DNA of 64,000 nucleotides. It comes from Taibaiella soli (GTDB lineage Bacteria > Bacteroidota > Bacteroidia > Chitinophagales > Chitinophagaceae). Of the stretch, positions 51,366-60,061 are shown in pieces. Position numbers and translations under genes: made by a program. The stretch lies in NCBI RefSeq assembly GCF_003236175.1, contig NZ_QKTW01000009.1, positions 124,001 to 188,000 of the forward strand, in the 5' to 3' direction. Below the pieces are notes generated by a model, which saw nothing but the letters and a program-made list of their open reading frames with translations, ran no database searches and was not told where the DNA came from. The first letter of the stretch is position 1, and each line of letters starts with the position of its first letter.

Positions 51366-54300
51366 TTGTGTGAGGGTTGCATTTCGTCTCGTATTATTGT
51401 TCTTTTCCCACTAGGAGCGGCATCCGTGGAGGGTATATTAGACGGTAGAGTGAATTTCTCTGTGATAGGTGAAGGACCTTCCGTTGTCTGAATAATTTGC
51501 GTTCTTTCTGGCATTACCGGCCGATCGGCGTGCAGTGCAACACCTGCTTGCGCTGCATTATCAACCTGCTGTCCAATAAAAGCCCCCTTGTCACCCTGTA
51601 TCGCATATCCTAGGGACCCAAAAAAGCCTCCAGCAATCGCTTCGCCAAGTCTATCATAATATTCCGTATTGATTGCATTCACTGCAATTTGCACATCTTT
51701 TGCGGGCCCGATATGACCATTACCATAAACGTCACTGCTTAATACTTGTTGCTCTGGGTAGCCAATATTTTGATCATTCCCTAGTGCCGCCATTGTTTCC
51801 TTTAGTTGTTTTTTTTGTGCAACAGATGCCACTGGTAATTCAATCGGGTTTTCGTATGAACCCAAACCATTTGCAAAGCCCGCGTGAGCATGAAATGTGT
51901 CTGGTGTAGAGGCCGGTGCGGCCATCGGCGCATGCCATTCCTCTTTTCCATCATTCTGTGTTCCCGTACTATCCGTATTCATAACCGGATTACAAGTACA
52001 ATACTGATACGCACTCCATCCGCTATACTTCCCTTCCAGCGGATCCACGGCACACCATCTACCCAACCACGGAATATAATACCGTGCGCCATGATAGTAC
52101 AAGCCAGATTCATCATCGCGTTCTTTGCCCGTAAAACGATAACGCTTCGCAACAGCTTTGATTGTATCACTCATTGCCTGATAAGCAGTAGTGCCATAAG
52201 GATGATACTCTTCGTAAGAAATAATCTCTGCTTCGTCATCGAGCTCTAAAGTCGCAGAACCCAGATGATTGCTGTATACATAACGTTGCAGGAAGTCTGG
52301 CGTGTTATTATCAATGATAGAAGTACCGGTAGTACGTCGTTCCAATAATGCAATACGACCTGCATCATCGGCGATGTGTATCGTGATGCGCTCGATGGTG
52401 ATCTTGCCTGTCGCTGTGTCTATTTTACGATAGCGTTCAAAACCGCCGAGGTATAGACGTTCCTCTGTGAAATTAGTATTCACGGTGTACTTACGGATCC
52501 GTTGGCCGCCGCTATATTGGTAGTAAGCCTCCCCCTGACCCCCTCCAAAGGAGGCGGAAATGTGGCGCAGCTCATTGAGCAGGTTATAATCCATGACTGG
52601 CAGATGCGGCATGGTAATCATATTGCCACGTGTATCGTAAGTGTAAGGATAGCTGGTGGATAGGGTGCCATTACCCGCTGTTGTGCTTTGCAGTCGGTTT
52701 GTTCCCGTTGTGTATGTGTAGTCTCGGGTATAACTGCCAGTCGTGCCTGCACAGTGTTTCAGCTTCATGATATTGCCCACGGCGTCGTAGCAATAATGCT
52801 GTGTGTAGTTGCGCAGTGCCAGCGGATTATTGGACGATGGAGTGCTATCAATATCACTAACATTGTCTGCGGTTGGAAACGATGGCGTATTTGTTTGCTC
52901 GCGTCCTTTTGCTTTAATCAATCGGTACAAGGCATCATAAGTAAAATCCTGATCTGCGGAAACTAAGGAGTTATCGAAAAAGACGGTTTTCTGTGCATTA
53001 TCACGGATATAGGTGATATTGCCAACTGCATCGTAAGCGTAATTGAGATCCTGCAAAATATTATTATTAACGAGACCAATCGTCAATAATCTTGTAAGCC
53101 TGTAGGTCAGCGGATCGTAAACGTATGATGTTTTGGTGTTGTTGCCATACCAGATGGATTGTCTCTGTCCTTTGGCATCGTAATGGATGTCCTGTACATG
53201 CGTGATGGCAGACATTTCTGCTACTTCTTTTACCGAAACCGTTTTCAGTTGTCCGGATTTATCATAGGTATGATAAGTGATATTACCACCGGCATCGCTT
53301 TGTGAAAGTACTTGTCCGAGCGCATTGTAGACGATGGAAGAACTGAAGACTTCGTTGCTGAGTGTTGGTGCAGTCGTGTCCCAGGTGACATCACTGAGTG
53401 CTGCATCCGCCAGAAATTGCTGTTGCGCGCTTACTGGCATGCCTTTGAAATCATAAGCGGGAACGGTTTTCAGTCCGCTGCCATCTTTGTGCGAGATCAG
53501 TTGCCCGCGTAGGTTGTGGTCTACATCGTAAGTGCCGCCGTTAAAGCCTTCACCATAGGTAGAAATTTCTAATGATGATGGCACGCTGCCAATCATTATT
53601 TCTTTACTGACCGGACGGCGTAATCCATCGTAAGTAAAATGGAATTCATTGCCGGCTGCATCCCAGCTGTAGAGCGGCGCGCCTGCAACATCTACTAGTG
53701 ATACCTGTGTACCACCATCAATGCTTTGCTGCCAGCATGCAGCTTTCAGATAGTTATAACGATACTGCAGTTGCTTGCGCTTCAATCCATCAGTCACCGA
53801 AATCTTATTGTCAATGATATCGAGCGTTACGTAACTGTGGATATCCATCACCCCTCCTCCGGGGGAGGCCACTGTATAAAATGGTCGCGCTAGTGAATCA
53901 AGGTACATGATCGTTGGCGTGTTGTAATGCACTGCTGCTTTGGCTGCTGCGTTCTTTTTAGCTATTATGGCTTTGTCGGCGGTTGAAAGACTGGTACCGG
54001 TAGGTGTAACTAAAGCCTGTATGGTTGCGTACCAATCGCTGTCGAGAACGGTATCATTGCTGTCATAAACGGTCTGGTCCCAACTGGTCCATTCTGTTTT
54101 GCTGAAGGTCCCATCCGGCATTACTGTTTTATAAGCACGGCCCAATGGATCATAATAGATCTTCGGAGAAACCGCGCCGCCGATCACGCCGCCCGAAGAA
54201 GGCAGGGCAGCTTGTTCTGCGGTATCGTAGGCGCCGGTGAGACTGAAATAAGGCTCATACTGCATGACGGCATTGCCTTTGTTGTTGTAGACGGTTTTGC

Positions 54301-57300
54301 CGGAACCAATCCAGCCTTCGTTAATAGTTATGCTGCCTTCTTCGACTTCGCTCAGAATGACACCAGTAGCGCTCAGGATGACAGAGGAGGGGAGATCAGC
54401 CTGTACTTTGTGCATGGCGGCACGACCAAAACCATCGGTGTAAGAAATACGGATCGGTACTTTGGTGTCGAGATTATTGGCTTGTTCATAGATATAATGC
54501 TCTTCGCGGGCAATCATTGCTACGCGTGCGGGCAATAAGTTTCCTGCTGCATCTTTGGCACCGAGCTGATAAATACAACGCCAGCTGGCACGTTGGAGTA
54601 ATGCTTTTGCATAGGTGTCGATAGCTGCGGGCGTATTGGTATCTACTGCCTCCCAGAATTCGCTTTGTGCAGTAAGATCATCATCGCTGTCAGCAATAAG
54701 CATATCACCGGTGTTATTGATCAAGAGACTGTCGCCTTGTGTGTGATCTGGAACGCTCACTTTACCCATGATTGCCGTTGCCACTGGTAAACCTAACGGA
54801 TCATAACAAATCATCTGATGATTTTCGTTTTCGTCAATCATCTCGGTTGGTTGCAGCAGCGTCCAGTCGTACACTACACTGCGGGTATTGCCAGGCGTGT
54901 TGGTATTGATGTCTGGTGTTGTTACTGTTTCCGGCAGCAGGTAATAGTCATTCACATAAGTGATGGTTGTTTCGCCACCCCAGGGATCGATGAAAGAGAC
55001 TGGGGTATAAAAACGATCTTTTGCACTGATGAAATTTGCTTTTCCGGAAGCGATCCACCAGCGGTTTTCTTCGGGATTAGTGCCTGTTGTCAGCGTGGCG
55101 AACGGAGTGTTTGTTGTTTGCTGGTATTTGCCTTCTGTCAGCATCGCCGATGTCACTTTGCTATCAAAGCAATTATCGATCATTGCCTGGCTGTCATATG
55201 CTAATGTGTATTGCTGTGCAGGAATAGCCAGCGATTCCATAGTGCCGAAGGTCAACGGCGTCATGGCATCAGCGTCAGCTGCGAATACCGTACGACTACA
55301 GCTCAGTAATATTTTTACAGTAGTTGCATCATTGATCGCGTTGACTGCATCCGCAAAAGAAAGAACCTCGGAAGTACTGGTGCCAGCGGGTAGCGTGGCT
55401 TCGTAACTGCTGCCTTCGTATGGAACGCGCAGATGATAGGCGAGCGATGGCGTGTTGTCGTCAGTTACAATAGCATCGTTAGTGTACTTAGCATCCGTAA
55501 GCACTATATGCATTTTTTGTTGCTCGGTTGCTACTACATCAGGCATACCTGTTGTGTCCTTACGACCATATACAATCGCTGCACTTTCCAATACATTCCC
55601 ATATTCATCTACCGAGAGTGTGAGACTATGTTGCACACGCGGATCAGCAGCATCGCGTTCGCAGCTCCAGGCAAGACTTTGCTGCTGGTAGCTCAGGAAG
55701 GAGGCATAACGATTGCCCGCTAAAGGTTGTACGGTTTTTGTGGCATAAGAAGTACTAGTAATGGTGTAAGGAATCGATTCTTTATCCGTTCCATCCAGCG
55801 CATATACTTCTTGCCGGAGCGGTGAGCCTTTGAGTGAACGATGCGCCTCGCGTAGCTCCTGTGGATTCAGACCAACAGGTTGCTCTAGAGTATTCGGCAA
55901 CACTACGTCACCATCTAAGGCGAAATATTCGGTAGCATAAGCATCCAGCAAGGTGCGTTCACGGATCCACGCACCGGTGTGATACCAGGTTTTTGTAAAT
56001 ACAGGTGATTGATCTAGCGAGTTGCCGGCCCCTGAAGAGGTGACTGCTACTGCGCTATCAATATCTGTTGTATCAACCCGTCCGAAGCCGCGAAACTCGC
56101 GTTCTTCATGATCGTAATAGCCGTGGTGGTAGCTGTAAGATTGCGTGTACGAAGTTTCACTTACCGCATCGGTAGTCGTTACTTTTTGCAGACACTGTAC
56201 AGGGAACGGCAGACGGGTGGCCCATGGCGTGTTGTTGACTTTGTCTTCGAGATAGTACATCGCGGAGCTTTTGTATTGCAGCGATATGGTTTTACCCATA
56301 TTGTTGCGATAGCTCTTCAGGATATACGGTTTGATACCGCCCATCAGATCGACATAGCGTATTGGCGCGGATGCATGTTGTGGTAGCGGGGAGCTCCATA
56401 CAATGCTGCCCGTGCCATTACCCAGAAAATCGAGTACTGCAAATTTTGAATAAGGTTCTACCGAAGGCAGCGAACTGATTTCTTGTCCGGTGCTCCAGCC
56501 ATTACCCGCCAGGTTGATCCAGGCAGTGGCGCTGTTGTGACTGAGATAAATAATATCGGCGGCGCCTGTACCGCTGATGTCGCAGAGCTGCAGATAGATT
56601 GGGTTAAACAAATCCGGATTGGCGAAACGAGGTGCGTTTGCCATTGTTACCTTCGCGCCGAAACGACCATAGCCCATATTTGGCCAGTAGCAGATCTCGC
56701 CGTTTTTGATGCGCACAATATCGGTCATGCCATCGCCATTCATATCGGCGAGGAAAATGCTTTGCACATTATCGTTGAGCACTAAGCGCGGACCTTTTTC
56801 TTCATCAAATGCGGCGCTTGATTGTCCACCTGTAATGATGCCATCAGTACCTTCGTTTTTGTACCAGGTCCAGACACGATCTTCTGTGAGCAGCAGATCG
56901 GCACGACCATCACCATCCAGGTCCAGCATTTTGGTAAATGGACTGTTCCAATCAATATTGATATTGTTTTTGAAACTGCGGAACGAAAGCCATTGCTGAT
57001 CATCATTCAGTTCAAAATAACCGGGCATATGGGTGCTGCGTGATACCAACTGACGGCGACCATCAGCGTCGAGATCCTGCCATTGTAGTTCTGTGCCAAG
57101 ACCGGCTATAGAAGGTTTTCGAGCGATCTGTACCGCTGGCGCAAAATGACCATTGCCGAGGTTAGATTTATAAAACCAACTGCCATTTTGCTCGGAAAGA
57201 ATACCCGGCAATCCTTCGCCCCAGAGATCCGTCCACTGGTAATTGCCGGTAAGGCCCTGTGGTGCATTGGCAAAATCTTTGGCCGTTACCGATTGCATGT

Positions 57301-58576
57301 TTTTATTCCATTGCAGCGGCTGGTAATCCATTTCCATAGCTGGTAAAGACTTACGGAGCGGACCGCTGGCAGTTTGCTGATAACCGGTTTGACTGATTTT
57401 GGTGATCATATCTGCTTCCTGCAGATCGGTGTTGCCATCGTGCAGATAAGTGAGATCGAGCGAGCGTACTAAAGTAGGTATTGGGTTGTGGGCCGCATCT
57501 TCCGCCAGTTCGTTGATGATATGAAACATCAATACCCGGCGGCATTTGCGATAAGTGCGGATTTCGAAGCCGGCATGAAAATCAGAAAACGGATCATTGC
57601 GTAATGACCAGCTTGTATCTGGTTCCAGTCCTGAGACATCAGATGTATGATCACCATAATCCAGTACTGCTTCCATGAGGTAGGTAAAATCTTCAGGGAG
57701 CGTGGGCTCATACATTTGCTGTATTTCCGTTTCGTCGATCAGAAAAGGAACCCTATTGCAATAGCGGATGTGTTTCAGATAAGTGTTCGTGCAGAGTGCA
57801 TTACTGTTCATTCGATTTCGTTCATAAACGGCCATGGGCACATTTTCGAAGTCTTCCTGCTTGTAGGCAAAAGTCTGCACATTGCCTTTATTGTCGATCG
57901 TAATTTCCGGCAGCCATTTATAGATACGACCCGCATCAGCAGGATCCGCGATACGCGCGCTTGCCGAAAGACCATACCAGGTTGTGATATTGTCTTTGGT
58001 GGTAACACGCCACCATTTATCGGCAGAACCCATGTCGCCGATCAGTTCAATGCGCGCAAACAGTCCTTCGATACGAGGGATATAACGGCGCACGGAATAT
58101 TTTACGACGCCATCAACGGAGATATAATTTTCATGCGGCAAGCCCTGGCCATCCAGCCAAGGCACCAGATCTTCGGCGCCCGCGAGCAGGAATACATCGC
58201 TTTCGCCCGCGTCATCATACAGCGGTAGTTTTTTATCGGTACGACGTTGGATAGCAGGAAGACTTAGTCCCCAACCGAGACCGAATTCACTGTTGCCACC
58301 ACCAGAGCTATAGGAAAGTGACAAGGCGGGTGTAAAGCCACCACGGCCGGGAGACAGCGGCAGACCTACTTGCAATCCGGCAGTACCATTGATTGCATTG
58401 ACGGAAAATTTTTCATCAATGCCTTTGAGTGCACCGCCACCTTTAGGTAGCGAGATCGTTGGCGCCTGGGATTGGTAGTAGGGGCTGTCGTCTTTTTTTT
58501 GCTGCGGTTGATTCGTGTAGCGGTCGAGTGGATTGCTTTGCCCACTGCCGTTTCCATTCGTGTTAGAGGGTTGCAT
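50984..58576 (-). CDS. Fused TcB-TcC Tc-toxin protein with Rhs core and CdiA-like C-terminal nuclease tip
   Basis: 2530 residues. In order: a low-complexity Asn/Gln/Gly start; SpvB domain (about 30-330; SYSSGGGNSEFGLGWGLSLP); TcdB middle domains with FG-GAP/VCBS-like repeats (LDLDGDGRADLLLTED, LADMNGDGMTDIVRIKNG); YD-repeat shell (about 1450-2140); Rhs core GKERDDESGLYYHGARYY (about 2149-2166), ending NPVMNTDSTG (about 2199-2208), where most relatives have DPxG at the self-cleavage site; a linker; then a tip (about 2405-2530). The tip carries LQRENEGADALAQTGY, NPDYKIEGLIFDCYSP and ADRIFLNLKYW, like the CdiA_C tRNA-nuclease family (PF18451). Separate TcB and TcC genes are usual; here they are fused. 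Three dispersed genomic repeats lie in frame within it. Confidence 0.93.
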   Translation of the reverse strand: MQPSNTNGNGSGQSNPLDRYTNQPQQKKDDSPYYQSQAPTISLPKGGGALKGIDEKFSVNAINGTAGLQVGLPLSPGRGGFTPALSLSYSSGGGNSEFGLGWGLSLPAIQRRTDKKLPLYDDAGESDVFLLAGAEDLVPWLDGQGLPHENYISVDGVVKYSVRRYIPRIEGLFARIELIGDMGSADKWWRVTTKDNITTWYGLSASARIADPADAGRIYKWLPEITIDNKGNVQTFAYKQEDFENVPMAVYERNRMNSNALCTNTYLKHIRYCNRVPFLIDETEIQQMYEPTLPEDFTYLMEAVLDYGDHTSDVSGLEPDTSWSLRNDPFSDFHAGFEIRTYRKCRRVLMFHIINELAEDAAHNPIPTLVRSLDLTYLHDGNTDLQEADMITKISQTGYQQTASGPLRKSLPAMEMDYQPLQWNKNMQSVTAKDFANAPQGLTGNYQWTDLWGEGLPGILSEQNGSWFYKSNLGNGHFAPAVQIARKPSIAGLGTELQWQDLDADGRRQLVSRSTHMPGYFELNDDQQWLSFRSFKNNINIDWNSPFTKMLDLDGDGRADLLLTEDRVWTWYKNEGTDGIITGGQSSAAFDEEKGPRLVLNDNVQSIFLADMNGDGMTDIVRIKNGEICYWPNMGYGRFGAKVTMANAPRFANPDLFNPIYLQLCDISGTGAADIIYLSHNSATAWINLAGNGWSTGQEISSLPSVEPYSKFAVLDFLGNGTGSIVWSSPLPQHASAPIRYVDLMGGIKPYILKSYRNNMGKTISLQYKSSAMYYLEDKVNNTPWATRLPFPVQCLQKVTTTDAVSETSYTQSYSYHHGYYDHEEREFRGFGRVDTTDIDSAVAVTSSGAGNSLDQSPVFTKTWYHTGAWIRERTLLDAYATEYFALDGDVVLPNTLEQPVGLNPQELREAHRSLKGSPLRQEVYALDGTDKESIPYTITSTSYATKTVQPLAGNRYASFLSYQQQSLAWSCERDAADPRVQHSLTLSVDEYGNVLESAAIVYGRKDTTGMPDVVATEQQKMHIVLTDAKYTNDAIVTDDNTPSLAYHLRVPYEGSSYEATLPAGTSTSEVLSFADAVNAINDATTVKILLSCSRTVFAADADAMTPLTFGTMESLAIPAQQYTLAYDSQAMIDNCFDSKVTSAMLTEGKYQQTTNTPFATLTTGTNPEENRWWIASGKANFISAKDRFYTPVSFIDPWGGETTITYVNDYYLLPETVTTPDINTNTPGNTRSVVYDWTLLQPTEMIDENENHQMICYDPLGLPVATAIMGKVSVPDHTQGDSLLINNTGDMLIADSDDDLTAQSEFWEAVDTNTPAAIDTYAKALLQRASWRCIYQLGAKDAAGNLLPARVAMIAREEHYIYEQANNLDTKVPIRISYTDGFGRAAMHKVQADLPSSVILSATGVILSEVEEGSITINEGWIGSGKTVYNNKGNAVMQYEPYFSLTGAYDTAEQAALPSSGGVIGGAVSPKIYYDPLGRAYKTVMPDGTFSKTEWTSWDQTVYDSNDTVLDSDWYATIQALVTPTGTSLSTADKAIIAKKNAAAKAAVHYNTPTIMYLDSLARPFYTVASPGGGVMDIHSYVTLDIIDNKISVTDGLKRKQLQYRYNYLKAACWQQSIDGGTQVSLVDVAGAPLYSWDAAGNEFHFTYDGLRRPVSKEIMIGSVPSSLEISTYGEGFNGGTYDVDHNLRGQLISHKDGSGLKTVPAYDFKGMPVSAQQQFLADAALSDVTWDTTAPTLSNEVFSSSIVYNALGQVLSQSDAGGNITYHTYDKSGQLKTVSVKEVAEMSAITHVQDIHYDAKGQRQSIWYGNNTKTSYVYDPLTYRLTRLLTIGLVNNNILQDLNYAYDAVGNITYIRDNAQKTVFFDNSLVSADQDFTYDALYRLIKAKGREQTNTPSFPTADNVSDIDSTPSSNNPLALRNYTQHYCYDAVGNIMKLKHCAGTTGSYTRDYTYTTGTNRLQSTTAGNGTLSTSYPYTYDTRGNMITMPHLPVMDYNLLNELRHISASFGGGQGEAYYQYSGGQRIRKYTVNTNFTEERLYLGGFERYRKIDTATGKITIERITIHIADDAGRIALLERRTTGTSIIDNNTPDFLQRYVYSNHLGSATLELDDEAEIISYEEYHPYGTTAYQAMSDTIKAVAKRYRFTGKERDDESGLYYHGARYYIPWLGRWCAVDPLEGKYSGWSAYQYCTCNPVMNTDSTGTQNDGKEEWHAPMAAPASTPDTFHAHAGFANGLGSYENPIELPVASVAQKKQLKETMAALGNDQNIGYPEQQVLSSDVYGNGHIGPAKDVQIAVNAINTEYYDRLGEAIAGGFFGSLGYAIQGDKGAFIGQQVDNAAQAGVALHADRPVMPERTQIIQTTEGPSPITEKFTLPSNIPSTDAAPSGKRTIIRDEMQPSHKTSLQRENEGADALAQTGYSIEQNPAVPNSNKNPDYKIEGLIFDCYSPYNSNKSIRGIWTEAADKVTEGQADRIFLNLKYWSGDLGKLQLQFKNYPIKGLKEVIILDNQNNLLYLKPPLWRSHTTFM
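52527..52558 (-). repeat. Dispersed genomic repeat inside the coding region (A)
   Basis: CCTCCCCCTGACCCCCTCC followed by AAAGGAGG, a repeat common between genes in Bacteroidota, here read in frame as part of SASFGGGQGEAYY (residues about 2007-2017). Confidence 0.75.
53849..53874 (-). repeat. Dispersed genomic repeat inside the coding region (B)
   Basis: CACCCCTCCTCCGGGGGAGG, encoding VASPGGGVMD in the shell (residues about 1568-1577). It resembles the palindromic C/G-rich intergenic repeats. Confidence 0.55.
54337..54395 (-). repeat. Dispersed genomic repeat inside the coding region (C)
   Basis: CTTCTTCGACTTCGCTCAGA and a partial second copy (GCGCTCAGGATGACAG) give the peptide SSVILSATGVILSEVEEGS (residues about 1395-1413). 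This is the same core found between genes at 1799, 1917, 16961, 41.9-42.6 kb and 44.4-44.7 kb. Confidence 0.85.
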
Positions 58577-58801
58577 TTTTTATATGATTTAGAGTTTTTA
58601 GAAATAGGGTACAAAAAACCACCGCCCCCTTAAGGCACAGTGGTTGTGTTTTTGTGACAGGGTTTACATTCAAAATGAATCAAAGAAGTAAAGAAACAAT
58701 GCACGCGTGCAGCTTATTTGCAAGAGAGCGAAATGATCTTTGAATGCAAGAGTGAGATTTAAAATCCCGCTCTGTATATTTATTTCTGTGCAAAGACGGA
58801 A
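58577..58801. other. Spacer upstream of the TcB-TcC gene
   Basis: 225 bp without a gene. It includes a proline-codon-like C/A-rich patch and no clear terminator, so the Tc genes may still be one transcript. Confidence 0.55.
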
Positions 58802-59236
58802 CTAAGATTGTGGAATGTTTTCTTGGGTAATGATAGATTCAATTATCAAATCATACATCGGTAAGATTGGCTGATAAAGGCCCTTGCCGATCATGCTTAC
58901 AAAGAAATCCAATTGACCCGCGTAGCCGGGTTTCAATGATCCATGTTCATCTTTTGCCTCAGAGGATGGCACTAATGACACCGTTTGCGTATTAATGAAG
59001 TTTTGGTTTGTGATAATAATTGATTCATTTCTTACAAAAATCCACTCTGTTAATCCCGAAGGTTGTATCTGCACAGAATACATGCAGGTAATTTGACGGC
59101 CATGTTGTAACTCCGTAAAATTGGGCACTGTCATTATAGCGCGAAATTTATTGGCGCCTTCCTGCCATTCAATGCCTGGTAACAGGCCATTAGCGGTTTC
59201 TATGAAAGCTCCGTTTTCTAAATTGTAGTATTTCAT
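58802..59236 (-). CDS. Hypothetical beta-rich protein of the Tc locus
   Basis: 144 residues, mostly beta-strand by composition (LQHGRQITCMYSVQIQPSGLTEWIFV). No signal peptide or known motif. It lies between the fibre-like gene and the TcB-TcC fusion on the same strand, 39 bp from the former. Perhaps a small accessory of the particle or a chaperone; no family recognised. Confidence 0.65.
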   Translation of the reverse strand: MKYYNLENGAFIETANGLLPGIEWQEGANKFRAIMTVPNFTELQHGRQITCMYSVQIQPSGLTEWIFVRNESIIITNQNFINTQTVSLVPSSEAKDEHGSLKPGYAGQLDFFVSMIGKGLYQPILPMYDLIIESIITQENIPQS

Positions 59237-59275
59237 TTTTTAAATTTTAGTGGATAATCGATTTTGAATTTTTAT

Positions 59276-59977
59276 TTAGTATTTGATTTTTAAATCGCCG
59301 TTTGAGGTACGGTACATCTGATCTGCCTCAAGTGAGGATGCTTGTGTATTGTCATCGTATACAGGCAGGTTTTTTAGGACGACCTTGCCATTATTAACCA
59401 GTATCGCGTAGAGATTTGCGCTTGAATCGCTCGCTTGCATGTCTACATAAACGCCGTAAGCGCGTTGGTTAACCACGTTGCCAATAACTTTCAGGCCATA
59501 ATAACCATTATAATAGGGAACATCACTTTGGGTGGCGGTCATATTGGCTGCAAATACCGCGTTGCTGTGCGTTTCGCCATTGCGCATACCGGTCAGGTTT
59601 CCTTGGTAGATATCGCCATAGGAGTAGTCTGTGCTGAGATTAACAATACATCCCACATTGGCAGCATCTGCATATAGCACACCACCAAGATTGCCGCCAG
59701 TACTACAATAAAATGCGTAGCCGTTATAGTTCAGCCTCACGCCTCCTGTCCAATGCGCGGAAAAAGTATTCACATTACCTTGGTTGACTTTGAAATCGGC
59801 AGCTTGGGGCGCGTCGTATTGGTTTTGTATATAGTAATTTGATCCGCTTGTCGGCGCTGTGTCGATTGGATCGTCTTTGTGCACATAACTATCCATCCAG
59901 TCGTGGAAGTCGTCTTCTGTAGGCTTTGCGCCATTGATGAATATTTGTTCGAGTTCTGCTCGTGTTTTATTTGACAT
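59276..59977 (-). CDS. Tail-fibre-like hypothetical protein of the Tc locus
   Basis: 233 residues from the ATG at 59977 (MSNKTRAELEQIF); a start seven codons upstream is possible. KPTEDDFHDWMDSYVHKDD near 15-33 resembles the N-terminal adaptor of Bacteroidota phage and phage-like tail-fibre proteins (the pattern PTxxDFxxxxDSxxHKDD). The rest is beta-rich with a repeated Gly/Asn/Tyr pattern. It lies 84 bp after the TcA stop. Candidate receptor-binding or fibre accessory of the Tc particle (inference). Confidence 0.68.
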   Translation of the reverse strand: MSNKTRAELEQIFINGAKPTEDDFHDWMDSYVHKDDPIDTAPTSGSNYYIQNQYDAPQAADFKVNQGNVNTFSAHWTGGVRLNYNGYAFYCSTGGNLGGVLYADAANVGCIVNLSTDYSYGDIYQGNLTGMRNGETHSNAVFAANMTATQSDVPYYNGYYGLKVIGNVVNQRAYGVYVDMQASDSSANLYAILVNNGKVVLKNLPVYDDNTQASSLEADQMYRTSNGDLKIKY

Positions 59978-60061
59978 AAAAAAGGGTTTAGGATCCATGA
60001 GCAGGGTAGGAGCGGATTTACGGATCCGCTCTTATTACCTGTCATAGAATTGGTGAAAGAA

